From assembly GCA_009731375.1 (NCBI GenBank), contig BJOX01000290.1, forward strand, positions 190,437 to 254,436: a stretch of DNA of 64,000 nt, given 5' to 3'. A program made the translations under genes and the position numbers. Below the pieces are notes generated by a model, which had not been told where the DNA came from, did not search any database, and saw only the letters and a program-made list of their open reading frames with translations. This document shows, piece after piece, positions 53,101 to 63,447 of this stretch (its first letter is position 1; each line of letters opens with the position of its first letter). This DNA comes from Paulinella micropora (lineage: Eukaryota > Cercozoa > Imbricatea > Euglyphida).

Positions 53101-55032
53101 TTTTTAGTGGATTCGCCGGTTTAAAAATAAATACATATACAATTAAATTCTTCAGATCGCCCTGATTCAGAATCTGCAATCCATTTCAAAGTATTTTTAA
53201 CACTTTTGACAAACGAAGCACTTGAAGTCACGGTTGTAAAAAAGTCACCATTTTTGTGGAAAAAATTTCGGAAACTTTGTCAAAAAGACAGGTCGGGCCG
53301 TAATTTTTTTTGCTGATTCAATGGTGTGAAAAAATGATTTGCAACCACGATTATGATTAAAGAATCTGTTTTCGCTTCTTATTTTCTTAGCTTTTGAACT
53401 ATCGAGCGTTATACAATGTATCTCGATAAATAATTTGATCGAATTTTGAGAAAATTTCAACATCTCCGAGACACACAGAGTCGGCCGGAAAACAGTCCCT
53501 TACGGGCAGCTGAACAAGCAAATAAAATTTATTTCTAAAACAATGGACAGTCCTACCGTGGCAGCTCCTAAATAGGTCGGGGGAGTCCTAAAACACTATA
53601 CCTTCAAATCCACGTAGTTTTTGTTGAAAAATCACACGAACTCCAAAAGAAAAATGGTCAAAACTTTTTGACATTCCGACATCTTGGACTTGCATGCCTC
53701 CAGGAATGAAGCAGGCACATCCCTATTTCAATATTTTTGCACTATCGTAAGTATATATCAGTGAGACATAATTACACTAAAAAAAATGTAAGAGCAAGGT
53801 CCAGGAAAAAATGTACAGGCATGTGTAGGTCAGATAGGTCAAGTTGTGAAAGCCCACTTTTTGGTTTGTAGCTTCTAGGTAAAATAAACAAAAATCCTTT
53901 GGTGCAGCTTTACTTTATGATAATAAAAGTTGATTCCAATACTTAAAAGTCTTAAAACGGATGAATACTAAGATGTATATGTTCCCAAAACCAAAAAATG
54001 CTGGTTTTGTGATTTTGAGTTTTTGTATTCCACAGACATTTACAAATTACTTACTTTATGATAATAAAAGTTGATTCCAATACTTAAAAGTCTTAAAACG
54101 GATGAATACTAAGATGTATATGTTCCCAAAACCAGAAAATGCTGGTTTTGTGATTTTGAGTTTTTGTATTCCACAGACATTTACAAATTACATAAAGTCG
54201 GAGAAATTCGTTTAATGATAATACAAAATGATTCACCTATTCACCTGTGCAAGAAATAATACTCAAGCTACGAAATATGAGATTTTCATGTTTCGGTGAC
54301 AAGGAAAAAATAAGTGGGCTTCTTTCTCCTAGCTGGTTTGTAGCCTACAAATAAAAGTATCAAGAAATATTTTGTACAAGTGAAGAAAACACTCAAGGTT
54401 GCTGTGTATATATTTAGATAGCTATGATATGCTTTGTGCTAAGAGATATCTGATGCACTCAGGGAACCCTCCCCTCTGAGCTTTTTCCTAGGTTGGCCGG
54501 GCCAGGACAAAAAACCGCGAGAATCGGGGAATTTCTTTGCATTTTTTCCAGTCAAGATGGTGTTCAAAAAGTTGGGAAACAAGCTTTCGTTTGTTAAGGG
54601 ATCTTGACATACAACAGTAAGGTTTTCAAAGATAGCTTCCTGCCGACATATAAAATAAACTCATAACTAGGAAATATAGTTAAAACCACATTGAACAACT
54701 TTTTTTAAGTCGAAGTTGTTCGAGTCACAGGGGGAAAAACTCAGGAAAAACTCCTCCTAAACTACTGCATCTTTTTTCAAACCGACTTCAAATTCTGAAA
54801 GCTCATACTCGATATTAGTCCCGACAAAATTTTGGCGAATTATAGACAACTTTTGCCCATCAACCTTTGTTTAATGAAAAAACAAAATTTTGAATTTGAA
54901 TTTTAAATTTTTTCGATTTTTGAAAGCAGTGGGAACTGAATCGCATCTTGATCTTTCTAACAAAAAAACAGATCAAAAAAATGTTAAAAAATCATTACGC
55001 CTATTTTGCCTCCGTTTTGGACCCCACTAAAA
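53101..55032 (+). repeat. Repeat R copy B, complete (1,932 bp)
   Basis: Non-coding. Short terminal inverted repeats TTTTAGTGG (53102) and CCACTAAAA (55024). Interrupts an RT gene without changing its frame (1,932 is divisible by 3). Contains a 141-bp tandem duplication (53912-54052, 54053-54193) and the copia-free site at 54560-54572. A non-autonomous DNA element is the simplest reading. Confidence 0.75.
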
Positions 55033-56104
55033 CGACCTAAAAAACATATGTTTGAACAACACAACCTCCGACGCTTTGGATCCCTCCGGACCCGAAAGGC
55101 GGCAATCCACTCAACAACTCTCTTACCGAAAAACAAAGACCCTGTTAACAAAACCAGACTGATCTGCAACCAGGCCCGATCCCCATGGCGCTCAATCTTG
55201 CGAAGAGTTGGAAAAATCCTAAGGTTTCTTACCATCGAACTCTCTCATCGTGTACGTACCTTCAACTTAAACAGGCTGGATGAAATCCGATCTCACCTTA
55301 ATCGCGCGACGAACCTTCTCTAACGCTAACGTCACAGGAACCTCCAAACCCACTGTTAAAGCCTTCCAATTTGATGTCAAGCAAATGTTTACCTGGCTGG
55401 CCCAGTCCAGCACGATGCAATCTCTACGCTTTGCCCTTGCCCATATCACCTTCCAACCACCAAGGACTAGAAACTGGAGGCCGATCGTATACATCTCCAA
55501 AACCCGCAAACACACTGGAAAATACGACGTTGGATGGAACCGCAGCTATGCCCCGCAAGACTATATTGCCTTCACTTTTGATGACATAATCAATATCGTG
55601 TCACTTGACTTTGCCCACTCTCATTTCACCCTTGGGGATGCTGTCTTTGTCCAAAAGGATGGATGCCCAATTGGTGGATACCTATCTTCCCCCCTAGCGC
55701 AAATGAAGTGCATGTGTGATGAAGTCGTCCTAATTCGTACGCTGATGAAGCCATCATTTACTAAACACATATATGGCATACGCCAAATCGATGACCTCCT
55801 GCTACTTATACTTGCGAACTGGAGTACGAACTCGAAGTAAAAGAAGCCCAAAAAATATTGCAAGCAATACGTAACTCTGGCACAACTATTGAATCGCCAT
55901 CGCAACCCCATGCCTACACAGGCGGCCTTGAACTGGAAGAAGATGTACTGGAGCCAAAGGACGCTACTTGCGTAGTGGATTTTGCGGGAACATCCAAACA
56001 GCTACACCAAGACCCAGCCCTGGGCTTCAACATCAGACCCCTCTTCAAAAACTGGAAGGACATGATGAGGCAACCAATGCCGCGCCTCCCACCATACTCC
56101 CCTC
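55033..56104 (+). pseudogene. Reverse transcriptase gene, catalytic part (Penelope-like or other non-LTR)
   Basis: Motifs in order: LLPKNKDPVNKTRLICNQAR, motif A FQFDVKQMFTWL, motif B DGCPIGGYLSSPLAQMKC, motif C YGIRQIDDLLLLI, then a thumb-like ELEYELEVKEAQKILQAIRN. The LPK and CPIGGYLSSPLA patterns fit Penelope-like elements best, but the order does not exclude another lineage. Frame changes at about 55300 and 55820 break it. No LTR and no RNase H seen. Sequence changes to GC-rich at about 56105. Confidence 0.75.
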
Positions 56105-57516
56105 AGCTCACCAGTGGCACCTGCTCCTCTTCTACGCGTGCCTCGAAACCCTGATCGGCCCCCCGCCCTGGGAAAGCCCCCGCGAGCCACGGTCCTGCAG
56201 CTGGTCGCAGGTGTTGCTGGACAAACTGCACTGCCGGCGCACCGAAGGCGCCCCGGCCACGGAGGACGGGGCGGCGCGCGAGGAGCTCCTGCCGGCCCAG
56301 GTGGCCCAGAACCTGGCCCAGCTGCTCAGGCTGGTGCTGGCGGTGCAGGTCGCCGAGGACGACGTGCAGCAGCTCTGTGCCTACGCCCGCCGCAACGCCT
56401 TCCTGGTCCGGAGTTACCTGTCGGGCGCCGTGGTGGGAGCGGTCCTGAACCCCTTCCTGGCCCAGCTGCCGGCGGCGGAGGACCACAACGTGAGCCTCAT
56501 GTTCGACAGCGATGCGGTAGGGCTGCTGTGCGCGGCCCGGCACCTCCGGCCCGGGGAGGCGCTGTCCCTGCCGCTGGAGCCGGAGGCCCGCTTCGCCGCC
56601 GACGGCCGGCCGGCCCCCGAGGACCCCGACCCCGCCCTCGAGAGCCACTACGGACGGCCCACGGCGGCCTCGCTGCTGCAGCTGGAGGCCCGCACCCGGG
56701 AGCAGGTGCTGTCTTTGTCGGCCGCTATCGCCCCGCGGGCGCTGCCGGCCGCCGCCGAGCGAGACCTCATCGTGCAGCTCAGCCTGTACGTGGCGAGCGA
56801 CCTGGCCACCGCGTGGGGCTGGCAGACGCACACCCAGTCGGCCATCCTGCGGGCCGAGCGGCACGGCCAGCCCCCGGAGCACGGGAGCCGCGCGGCCTGG
56901 TGGCAGGACCTGACGGCGCTGGAGGACGCCCCCGCGGGCCTGGCCTTACACCTGGCCCTGCTGAACGGCTTCATGCTGCTGCTACACCGGCGCGGCCAAG
57001 TCCTTTGTCGAGGCCCTGGCCGGCGTCCCGGAGGCCGTCGACGGGCGCCAGGCGGGCGCGGCCGATTTTCGCTACGCGCAGCAGATCTTCTGGCTGCGGA
57101 CGCTGACCGCCCAGCTCGCCAACACCGCGCGCCTGTTCTTCGAGGCAGCCCCGCACGCGCTGTACACGGACGCCAAGGCCCCGGCCTCCGGCCCGACGCA
57201 CGACCTGCGCCTGTGCGTGCGCCTGTTGCTGTCGGTGCTCGTGCTCTACCGCCACCTAGAGCACGTCAAGGTCACCCTGCTGCAGGAGGCCAGGCGGGGG
57301 GCCGACGCCCGGGAGGGCGTGCTGGCGGAGCACTTGTCGGCCGCGGTGTGGTCGTTGCCCGGCGCGCACACGCACGCGTCCGAGCAATTGCGCGAACGAC
57401 TGGAGTGCAGCCTGGACCTGTTCCCCGTCTCGCACCTGAAGCCGGACCAGCGAGAGCGCTGCATCAACGACATGGAAGCGGCCTACGCCCTGAGCCTCAA
57501 GCGGCCCCGGAAATAG
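56105..57516 (+). CDS. GC-rich hypothetical protein, one frameshift, 5' truncated
   Basis: About 470 codons with strong GC bias at the third position. The frame runs from FYACLETLIG through RRNAFLVRSYLSGAVVGAVL, LHLALLNGFMLL, changes at about 56985, and continues AKSFVEALAG, FRYAQQIFWLRTLTAQLANT, LCVRLLLSVLVLYRHLE to a stop at 57514. Helix-rich, no recognised domain. Its 5' end coincides with the border to the RT relic, so it is probably truncated. Confidence 0.6.
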
Positions 57517-57534
57517 CCAGACTAGCGTGTTCGA

Positions 57535-57551
57535 CCCCGCCGCGTGCGGGG
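57535..57551. terminator. GC hairpin after stop codon
   Basis: CCCCGC-CGCGT-GCGGGG, 18 bp after the stop at 57516. Similar 3' hairpins mark transcript ends in several amoeba giant viruses. Confidence 0.45.
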
Positions 57552-57998
57552 AGGGGGAACCACGGGGGTTGCGAGCAACTGGCGAGTAGCTTTCATTAAA
57601 AAGAGAAACCAGACCGCTGGGCGCGAGGCTAGGCTAGCGATGCTGGAGCAGGGGGGCACGCGTCTGTCGAAAGAGGGAAGGTAGAAGGCGCAGCCCCTTC
57701 TCTCCACCCGTTTCCAGCGGGGTGCCCGGCAGGTTGCAGTATTCCCCCCTCTCCCCCCAAAGTACAGCACACGTGCCGCACTTCCCCAAGTCCATCCTCC
57801 TCCCGACACCGGGCGCCCCCGGCTTTGCGCGCGCCTCCTTCCTCTCTCTCTGCGCATTCTTCCCTTTTTTTTCCTTCCCCTGGGGGGAAGGCGTCGGCCC
57901 CTACCGCAGGCAGAGAAAGCCAAAGGCCTCGGTCCTAGGTACCCAAAGTGGCCAACAACACAGTAGCTACCCCTCACGCCCTCCCTCACGTGCCCCGG
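57552..57998. other. Intergenic region, no gene seen
   Basis: GC-rich spacer before the LRR gene. A minus-strand ORF (57989-57522) is arginine-rich and lacks any domain, and is probably a by-product of composition. Confidence 0.5.
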
Positions 57999-58925
57999 AT
58001 GGTCGACTCTGCCCGCGGGCTAAGCGCCAACTCGCGGCTCCTGCGCTGGCTGGGCTGGACCGACTTGTCTGCGCTGGCCTGTGCTGCACCGGAGTACGAC
58101 CGACAGCTGCGGACACCCGCGACCTGACGGGCGGCCGGCGCCGGCGACCTAGCGCTGGACCTGGTAGCCCGGCCGCAGCTCCGGCCCCTGGTGCGGGTCT
58201 GGGAACAGGCCTGGGGTGCCGGGGCCCGGCCTCGGGCGAGGCTCGAGGTGTGGGGACGGGCTGCTGACCCCTTGGCCGAGGTTCGCGCGCTCCAGGCTCA
58301 GGTCCGCGTCGAGGGGCTCGTGGTGCAAGGCTCGCTCCCCCCGTCCTCGTCCAGACTGGCCGAGGCCTCCACGTCGTTGCGCGGCGTGGTCGACGCGCTC
58401 CCAGACCTGTGCTACCTAGATCTGCAAGATTGTGACAGCGCGACGGACGAAGGGTTCTTGCCCTTGGGCCAGCTGACCCAGCTGCAGCACTTGGAATTGG
58501 GACTATGCCACCGAATGACGGTGGCGGGGCTTGCTCCCTTGGCCAGGCTGACACGGCTGCAACGCCTGGGCATGCGTCGATGCCGGCTGGCAACGACCGG
58601 GGGACTACAACACGTAGCGAAGCTGCACCAGCTGCGACATCTGGACCTGAGCGACTGTCAGGGGCTGACGGACCCCGAGCTCGAGCCCCTGGCGGAACTG
58701 CACCAGCTTCAACACCTAGACCTGCGCCATTGCAGCCAGCTGACGGGACAAGGGCTGGGGTACTTAGCCAATTTGCCCGGGCTGCAACACGTAGACCTGG
58801 GGTACTGCGTACAACTGAAGGATGCGGGACTGGGGCATTTGACGGGGCTGCAGCAGCTGCAATACCTAGATCTGCAGGCCTGCTGGGGGACCTCCAAGAT
58901 GCCATCAAGCTGTGCAACCTGCTGA
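57999..58925 (+). CDS. Leucine-rich-repeat protein (cysteine-containing LRR), in-frame TGA
   Basis: Starts MVDSARGLSANSRLLRWLGW, an F-box-like position, and meets TGA at 58125-58127. The same frame stays open to 58925. It encodes a helical linker and about 6.5 LRRs of 25 residues of the CC type (LQHLELGLCHRMTVAGL, LRHLDLSDCQGLTDPEL, LQHLDLRHCSQLTGQGL). F-box/LRR proteins of this type are substrate adaptors of ubiquitin ligases. The F-box assignment is weak. The LRR array ends abruptly at 58890, where a kinase-paralogue fragment follows in another frame. Confidence 0.8.
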
Positions 58926-59317
58926 GCTTCGTGGCTAACGGCCGCTGCACAAGCCCCGGAAAACACAGTCTGCGCCAGGAACTAAAGGCTGTTGCCTGGA
59001 AGCTTATACTACCCCTTATCAGGGTACCCAACCCCAGAGAACGTCTTCTACAATGCGCCGTCTGGTGGCAGCAGGGCTGGAACAAGACAGAAAGCCAGCT
59101 GTCCCGGGCGAGGCACTACCTCGGGGATTGTAAACCGGCTGCTGTGCTCCGGGGGTTGACGAAAGAAGTCTGGTGGGATGCAGCGACCGGACAACGGGGG
59201 TATTTACTCTGCGAGGACGAGACATTCACCGAGGAGGACTTCACGGTTGGACGCGTCGAGACCTTACTACGTGTACTGATTCGGCTAGCCAATCCTCAAG
59301 GCCCCGCGCAGACATGA
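58886..59317 (+). pseudogene. C-terminal fragment of the kinase-like protein, fused behind the LRR gene
   Basis: The frame from about 58886 to the TGA at 59315 reads DAIKLCNLLSFVANGRC, then QLSRARHYLGDC and VETLLRVLIRLANPQ. These align in order with NLLSFVAN, QFCQARHYLRKF and LTVLVRIAAWW of the kinase-like protein at 59855-61123. It lacks the kinase core. Either a gene fusion with one frameshift or a recombination scar. Confidence 0.7.
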
Positions 59318-59329
59318 CTGCCTGGGCCG

Positions 59330-59363
59330 GCTACCGAGGCCTGGCCTTTGCTTGTTCGGTAGC
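59330..59363. terminator. Hairpin after stop codon
   Basis: GCTACCGA and TCGGTAGC pair perfectly around an 18-nt loop, 12 bp after the stop at 59317. The following purine-rich spacer (59364-59684) has no gene. Confidence 0.45.
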
Positions 59364-59854
59364 AGTCCGTTGAACCAGTACGGGGCGAGTAAAGGAGTCC
59401 CGTGAGCGTACCAAGCTTGTGCGGCGGATAGAGAAGAAGGAAGGGCCGGGCTCGGAGGTCTGCCGGGACGGAAGGAAAGAGGAAAGGGTGGGGGGCCCGC
59501 GGAGGCGAGTGTACGGTGGAGAGTGTACGGTGGGAGGGAGGGCAGGGAAAGGGGGCCCAGCCGCGCGGGGAAGAGGACAGGAAAGGGGGGACGGCCCCCG
59601 GGGGATGTAAACGCCAGGGCCAGGGTCCGAGGAGGCGATAAAGCTCCGGTGCCCCACCTCTCTCTCTCCCAAACTTACAGGGAGATGTCCGTCCCTTCCC
59701 TCGGCACGAGTGTCAACGCGGGCCAGAAGCGCCCTCTCCTAGCGGGCCTTCAACAGCCCCGGGGCCCCCGCGCTCGATTGTTGCTGACGGGGCCCCGGCT
59801 GGCTCGCTTGGCCCAGTACCACCGCGTCTGGCACCGGCCGGACCACACAACACC

Positions 59855-61123
59855 ATGCCGCCTACACACCCCCTGGCCCCTAGGTTTGTGTGTGAGTCGC
59901 GCCGGCGCTGCCACGAGTGTGCGCAGCCAGGGTCGTGCGACCCCTGTCGGTCGTGCCAGCTATCGGCGCTGTTCCTCCAAGTAGAACTCTGTTCTGTCAA
60001 CCTAACAGACCGGGTTACCCGCTGGCAACCCGGCGAGCAGCAACTGGAGCCAAAAGAGCTACCACTCACTTCGAGCCCAGGGCTCCCCACTTGGCAAAAA
60101 GCCATCTCTCTCTTCGTAGCGACCGACAAAGACTGGACGAGTTGCGAGCTAGGCGGAGCCCGCCACTCCCAGGACGAGCAGTCCTTGGCCAAGGACTCCG
60201 TCCTGCTTCTGCATCGCCGCAAGCTAGTGCTCAAGCGCATCGGGCAGCCACAGCTGGAGAACCAGCGGCGACCTTCGGCCGCCCAATTAGAGTATCTGGG
60301 GCTGCAACACGTGCTGGCACAAAGGGGGTTAGCGCCCAAGGTGTACGGCTACCTCCGCGTGGACAGAGACGAGGGTGACAATACGTTCAGTACGTTCTGG
60401 CTCGTTATGGACCTCGTCCGCGCGGGTGCCGCCCTCAGCCTGGACCTAAAACAAGCCCAAAAGTTGCGTGTCCGGCCCCCCATCAAGGCCTTCAAGAGCT
60501 TCCTGCAGGAGGTGCTAAGTTTCTCGGTCAACGTTGTCCCGCTGTTGATGGCCGATCTGAAGCCTGCTAACATCACGACGACGGCCGAACCACGGGGTTT
60601 TCTTGTGCTGGATGTAGACCCTCATTACCACCTGTGGCTCACAGAGTCCGCCCAGTACAAAACTACCATCTTGCTCTCGAACCTGCTAAGCTTCGTAGCC
60701 AACAGCTATAACCGTACGAACAGAGCCTTGCTAAGTACACTTTGGCCATGTATGCAGCCCCTACTGGTACACCTAGCGGGCCAGGCAACCTTTAAACGAT
60801 GTGTTGAGTGGTTGAGCCAGAGCCTGTCCCCGGAAATGTCCGACAGGCGGACCCAGTTCTGCCAGGCCAGGCACTACTTGAGGAAATTCCGCATGCGCCG
60901 GAGTGCCCTGTTGCAAATGCCTGAAGGTGCTGGCTATCGCTTTGGCTGGCTGCCCGACGAGGCCGAGCCCAAGTATGAGGAGCATTGGTGGAACAAGGCG
61001 GGGCAGAAAGTTCACAACTGGGACGCCAAGCTAGTCCCGCCTGGCACTAGGCAGCCTCAGGTAAGACAATTTCTAACGGTGCTGGTCCGGATAGCCGCGT
61101 GGTGGCACCACGAGAACACTTAA
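59855..61123 (+). CDS. Divergent protein kinase-like protein
   Basis: 422 residues. A Cys-rich N-terminus (CHECAQPGSCDPCRSC) may bind zinc. The kinase fold follows: VLLLHRRKLVLKRIG with the beta-3 Lys, EYLGLQHVLAQRGLAPKVYG, FWLVMDLV hinge, catalytic loop LMADLKPANI (Asp, Lys, Asn) and LVLDVDPHY in place of DFG. The Asp-Lys-Asn-Asp set is present, so activity is possible. A family-specific C-terminus follows (LLSFVAN, ARHYLRKF). An upstream ATG at 59685 in another frame might be the true start if a frameshift exists. Confidence 0.8.
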   Translation: MPPTHPLAPRFVCESRRRCHECAQPGSCDPCRSCQLSALFLQVELCSVNLTDRVTRWQPGEQQLEPKELPLTSSPGLPTWQKAISLFVATDKDWTSCELGGARHSQDEQSLAKDSVLLLHRRKLVLKRIGQPQLENQRRPSAAQLEYLGLQHVLAQRGLAPKVYGYLRVDRDEGDNTFSTFWLVMDLVRAGAALSLDLKQAQKLRVRPPIKAFKSFLQEVLSFSVNVVPLLMADLKPANITTTAEPRGFLVLDVDPHYHLWLTESAQYKTTILLSNLLSFVANSYNRTNRALLSTLWPCMQPLLVHLAGQATFKRCVEWLSQSLSPEMSDRRTQFCQARHYLRKFRMRRSALLQMPEGAGYRFGWLPDEAEPKYEEHWWNKAGQKVHNWDAKLVPPGTRQPQVRQFLTVLVRIAAWWHHENT

Positions 61124-61259
61124 GAAGCTGCCTATTTTAGCCTGGCCCGGTAGTAGCCGGTGGCAAACGCGGTGGTGGCCAGAATAAAAGCAGGGTTTTT
61201 TATTACAAACCAGGGCCTCGGCCCGCCCACCGGCGAAACTCCGGGGGGGGGGGGGGGGC
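61124..61259. other. 3' flank of kinase-like gene, up to the N gap
   Basis: Contains AATAAAAGC (61183) and a T-run, as in a transcript end, then poly-G before 706 N (61260-61965). Confidence 0.4.
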
Positions 61260-61965
61260 NNNNNNNNNNNNNNNNNNNNNNNNNNNNNNNNNNNNNNNNN
61301 NNNNNNNNNNNNNNNNNNNNNNNNNNNNNNNNNNNNNNNNNNNNNNNNNNNNNNNNNNNNNNNNNNNNNNNNNNNNNNNNNNNNNNNNNNNNNNNNNNNN
61401 NNNNNNNNNNNNNNNNNNNNNNNNNNNNNNNNNNNNNNNNNNNNNNNNNNNNNNNNNNNNNNNNNNNNNNNNNNNNNNNNNNNNNNNNNNNNNNNNNNNN
61501 NNNNNNNNNNNNNNNNNNNNNNNNNNNNNNNNNNNNNNNNNNNNNNNNNNNNNNNNNNNNNNNNNNNNNNNNNNNNNNNNNNNNNNNNNNNNNNNNNNNN
61601 NNNNNNNNNNNNNNNNNNNNNNNNNNNNNNNNNNNNNNNNNNNNNNNNNNNNNNNNNNNNNNNNNNNNNNNNNNNNNNNNNNNNNNNNNNNNNNNNNNNN
61701 NNNNNNNNNNNNNNNNNNNNNNNNNNNNNNNNNNNNNNNNNNNNNNNNNNNNNNNNNNNNNNNNNNNNNNNNNNNNNNNNNNNNNNNNNNNNNNNNNNNN
61801 NNNNNNNNNNNNNNNNNNNNNNNNNNNNNNNNNNNNNNNNNNNNNNNNNNNNNNNNNNNNNNNNNNNNNNNNNNNNNNNNNNNNNNNNNNNNNNNNNNNN
61901 NNNNNNNNNNNNNNNNNNNNNNNNNNNNNNNNNNNNNNNNNNNNNNNNNNNNNNNNNNNNNNNNN

Positions 61966-62579
61966 CAGCGCCAGACCTGGTCTATGCTGCTGGCCACCGC
62001 CAGCGACGGGCTGTGCACCACGACCTGCGCGGCCACGGGCAGGCCGAAGCGAGCGAACAGGAAGGAGATGGCGGTGGTCGTCAGTGGGTGCACGCGCCGC
62101 AGCTCGCGCCCGGCCAGGAGGGGCAACCCCGTTCTGGCCCGCAGCTGCCGCGAGAACCGGGCCCGCTCGGCCGGCGGCGCGCCGTCCCACAGGCGGTAGT
62201 CCCGGGACCAGAGCGCGCCCGCCAGGGCTGGCTCGCGCGCGCCCGTCGCTATGCGCACGAGGGCGTTGAGTTGCTGATCGACCACGATGGCCTGGCCCCG
62301 CCTGTACAGGCACGACTGGGCGCGCGGGTGGCCGGCCGCCGCCGCGCGGGCCGCCCATTCGCCGAAGACGGAGGGCTCGGCCGCGCCCCGCGGTGCACGG
62401 GACCCCCCCATGCCCCAGACGGTGTCCTGCAGCCAGGCATGCAGGCCGCGCAGCGGCCTAGCGCGGTAGTACAGCACGAAACCGGGCGGGCGTGCGCGGA
62501 TGGCGTTCGACACCTGCGGCCGCCGGGGCGGGGGCAGCGACCGGCGCCCACCCTGCTCGCGGCGGGCCTCGGGCGGCAT
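61966..62579 (-). CDS. Hypothetical protein, cut by gap
   Basis: Start Met at 62579 (MPPEARREQGGRR); open to the N gap. Segments: PGFVLYYRARPLRGLHAWLQ, CLYRRGQAIVVDQQLNALVR, FARFGLPVAAQVVVHSPSLA. Ordinary globular sequence, no domain recognised. Confidence 0.5.
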
Positions 62580-62899
62580 TTTGGGGGCAGGGAGAGGAGC
62601 TCCCCCCTCTTCACACATCCCCCCAGCCCTCCCCCGCCGCACCGCCCGGGGGCTAGGCAGGAAGGGGGCCGTAGCGGAAAGAGAGGAGGCGCCCCCCCCC
62701 CCCCTCTGCCATTTCCTCCGGGGGCGGGGGAAAGGCTGGGGGGGCCGGCGCGGACAGGTCGGTTCGCCCCCGGAGCTCCCGGCCGAAGGGGCACGGCACG
62801 AGTACCGAGAGGGGTGACTAAAAACTACGGCGTGTGCTCGCTCAGTTTTTAATGTGGCCCACACGCTACCGACGGCGGCGACGGCGCGCTGGCCCCCGC
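62580..62899. other. Intergenic region, no gene seen
   Basis: GC-rich with homopolymer G/C runs (62690-62760). ORFs across it are compositional. Confidence 0.5.
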
Positions 62900-63282
62900 C
62901 TACGACACCACTAGGCGGCACACGGGGCACGAGTCCTTAGTGCGTAGCCAGGGGTCGACGCACGCCTGGTGCAGGTAATGAGCACACGGCAGCCCCCGCA
63001 GCCAGTCCCCTACGACCAAGTCTTGCAGGCAGATGGAACACTCCTTGGGCGAGTTGGGTGCGGCGAGAAAGGCGTCCGTGAGCTGGAGCTCGGGCAATAG
63101 GGCTAGGCCGGCCTCGGACAACCCGGTGCGCACGGGCGGCTGCTCGGTCGACCCGCTCTCCCCCAGCACGACCGTGTCCACCACCACTACACCGTTGAGC
63201 GTAGACAGCAGGATTTCGGCCAGGTCTAAGGTGCTCAGGGTGGCCAAGACGACGCTTTCAAAGTCCGGCTCGGGCGGAGGGA
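62900..63282 (-). CDS. RING-H2 zinc-finger protein
   Basis: At least 127 residues, N-terminal end in the 43-N gap at 63283. The C-terminus is a complete RING-H2 finger: CSIC, CAHYLHQAC, CPVC (C-x2-C-x14-C-x-H-x2-H-x2-C-x10-C-x2-C), ending RLVVS. Such fingers recruit E2 enzymes, so it is a likely ubiquitin E3 ligase. The N-terminal part (LDLAEILLSTLNGVVVVDTV) has no known domain. Confidence 0.88.
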
Positions 63283-63447
63283 NNNNNNNNNNNNNNNNNN
63301 NNNNNNNNNNNNNNNNNNNNNNNNNCCCCCCCCCCCTAAAACCAGTTGTCCCCAATAGGGGGCGGGGCACCACCTGCCGCACCTGCTGCGTTTTGCCTTT
63401 TGGTGGCTACAGCCCCCCCTCACCACCCCAACCCCCACAGCCCCCAA

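Noticed and set aside
55280-55840. Group II intron or retron reverse transcriptase
   Set aside because: No maturase domain, intron RNA structure or retron RNA signal was seen; motif B and the LLPKNKDP block fit eukaryotic non-LTR/Penelope-like RTs better.
56103-57106. Other long ORFs on both strands in the GC-rich gene
   Set aside because: High GC keeps all frames open; only the frame with balanced composition and the continuing C-terminus looks coding.
57522-57989. 155-residue minus-strand ORF
   Set aside because: Arg/Gly-rich shadow of a GC-rich spacer, no motif, overlaps the 3' hairpin.
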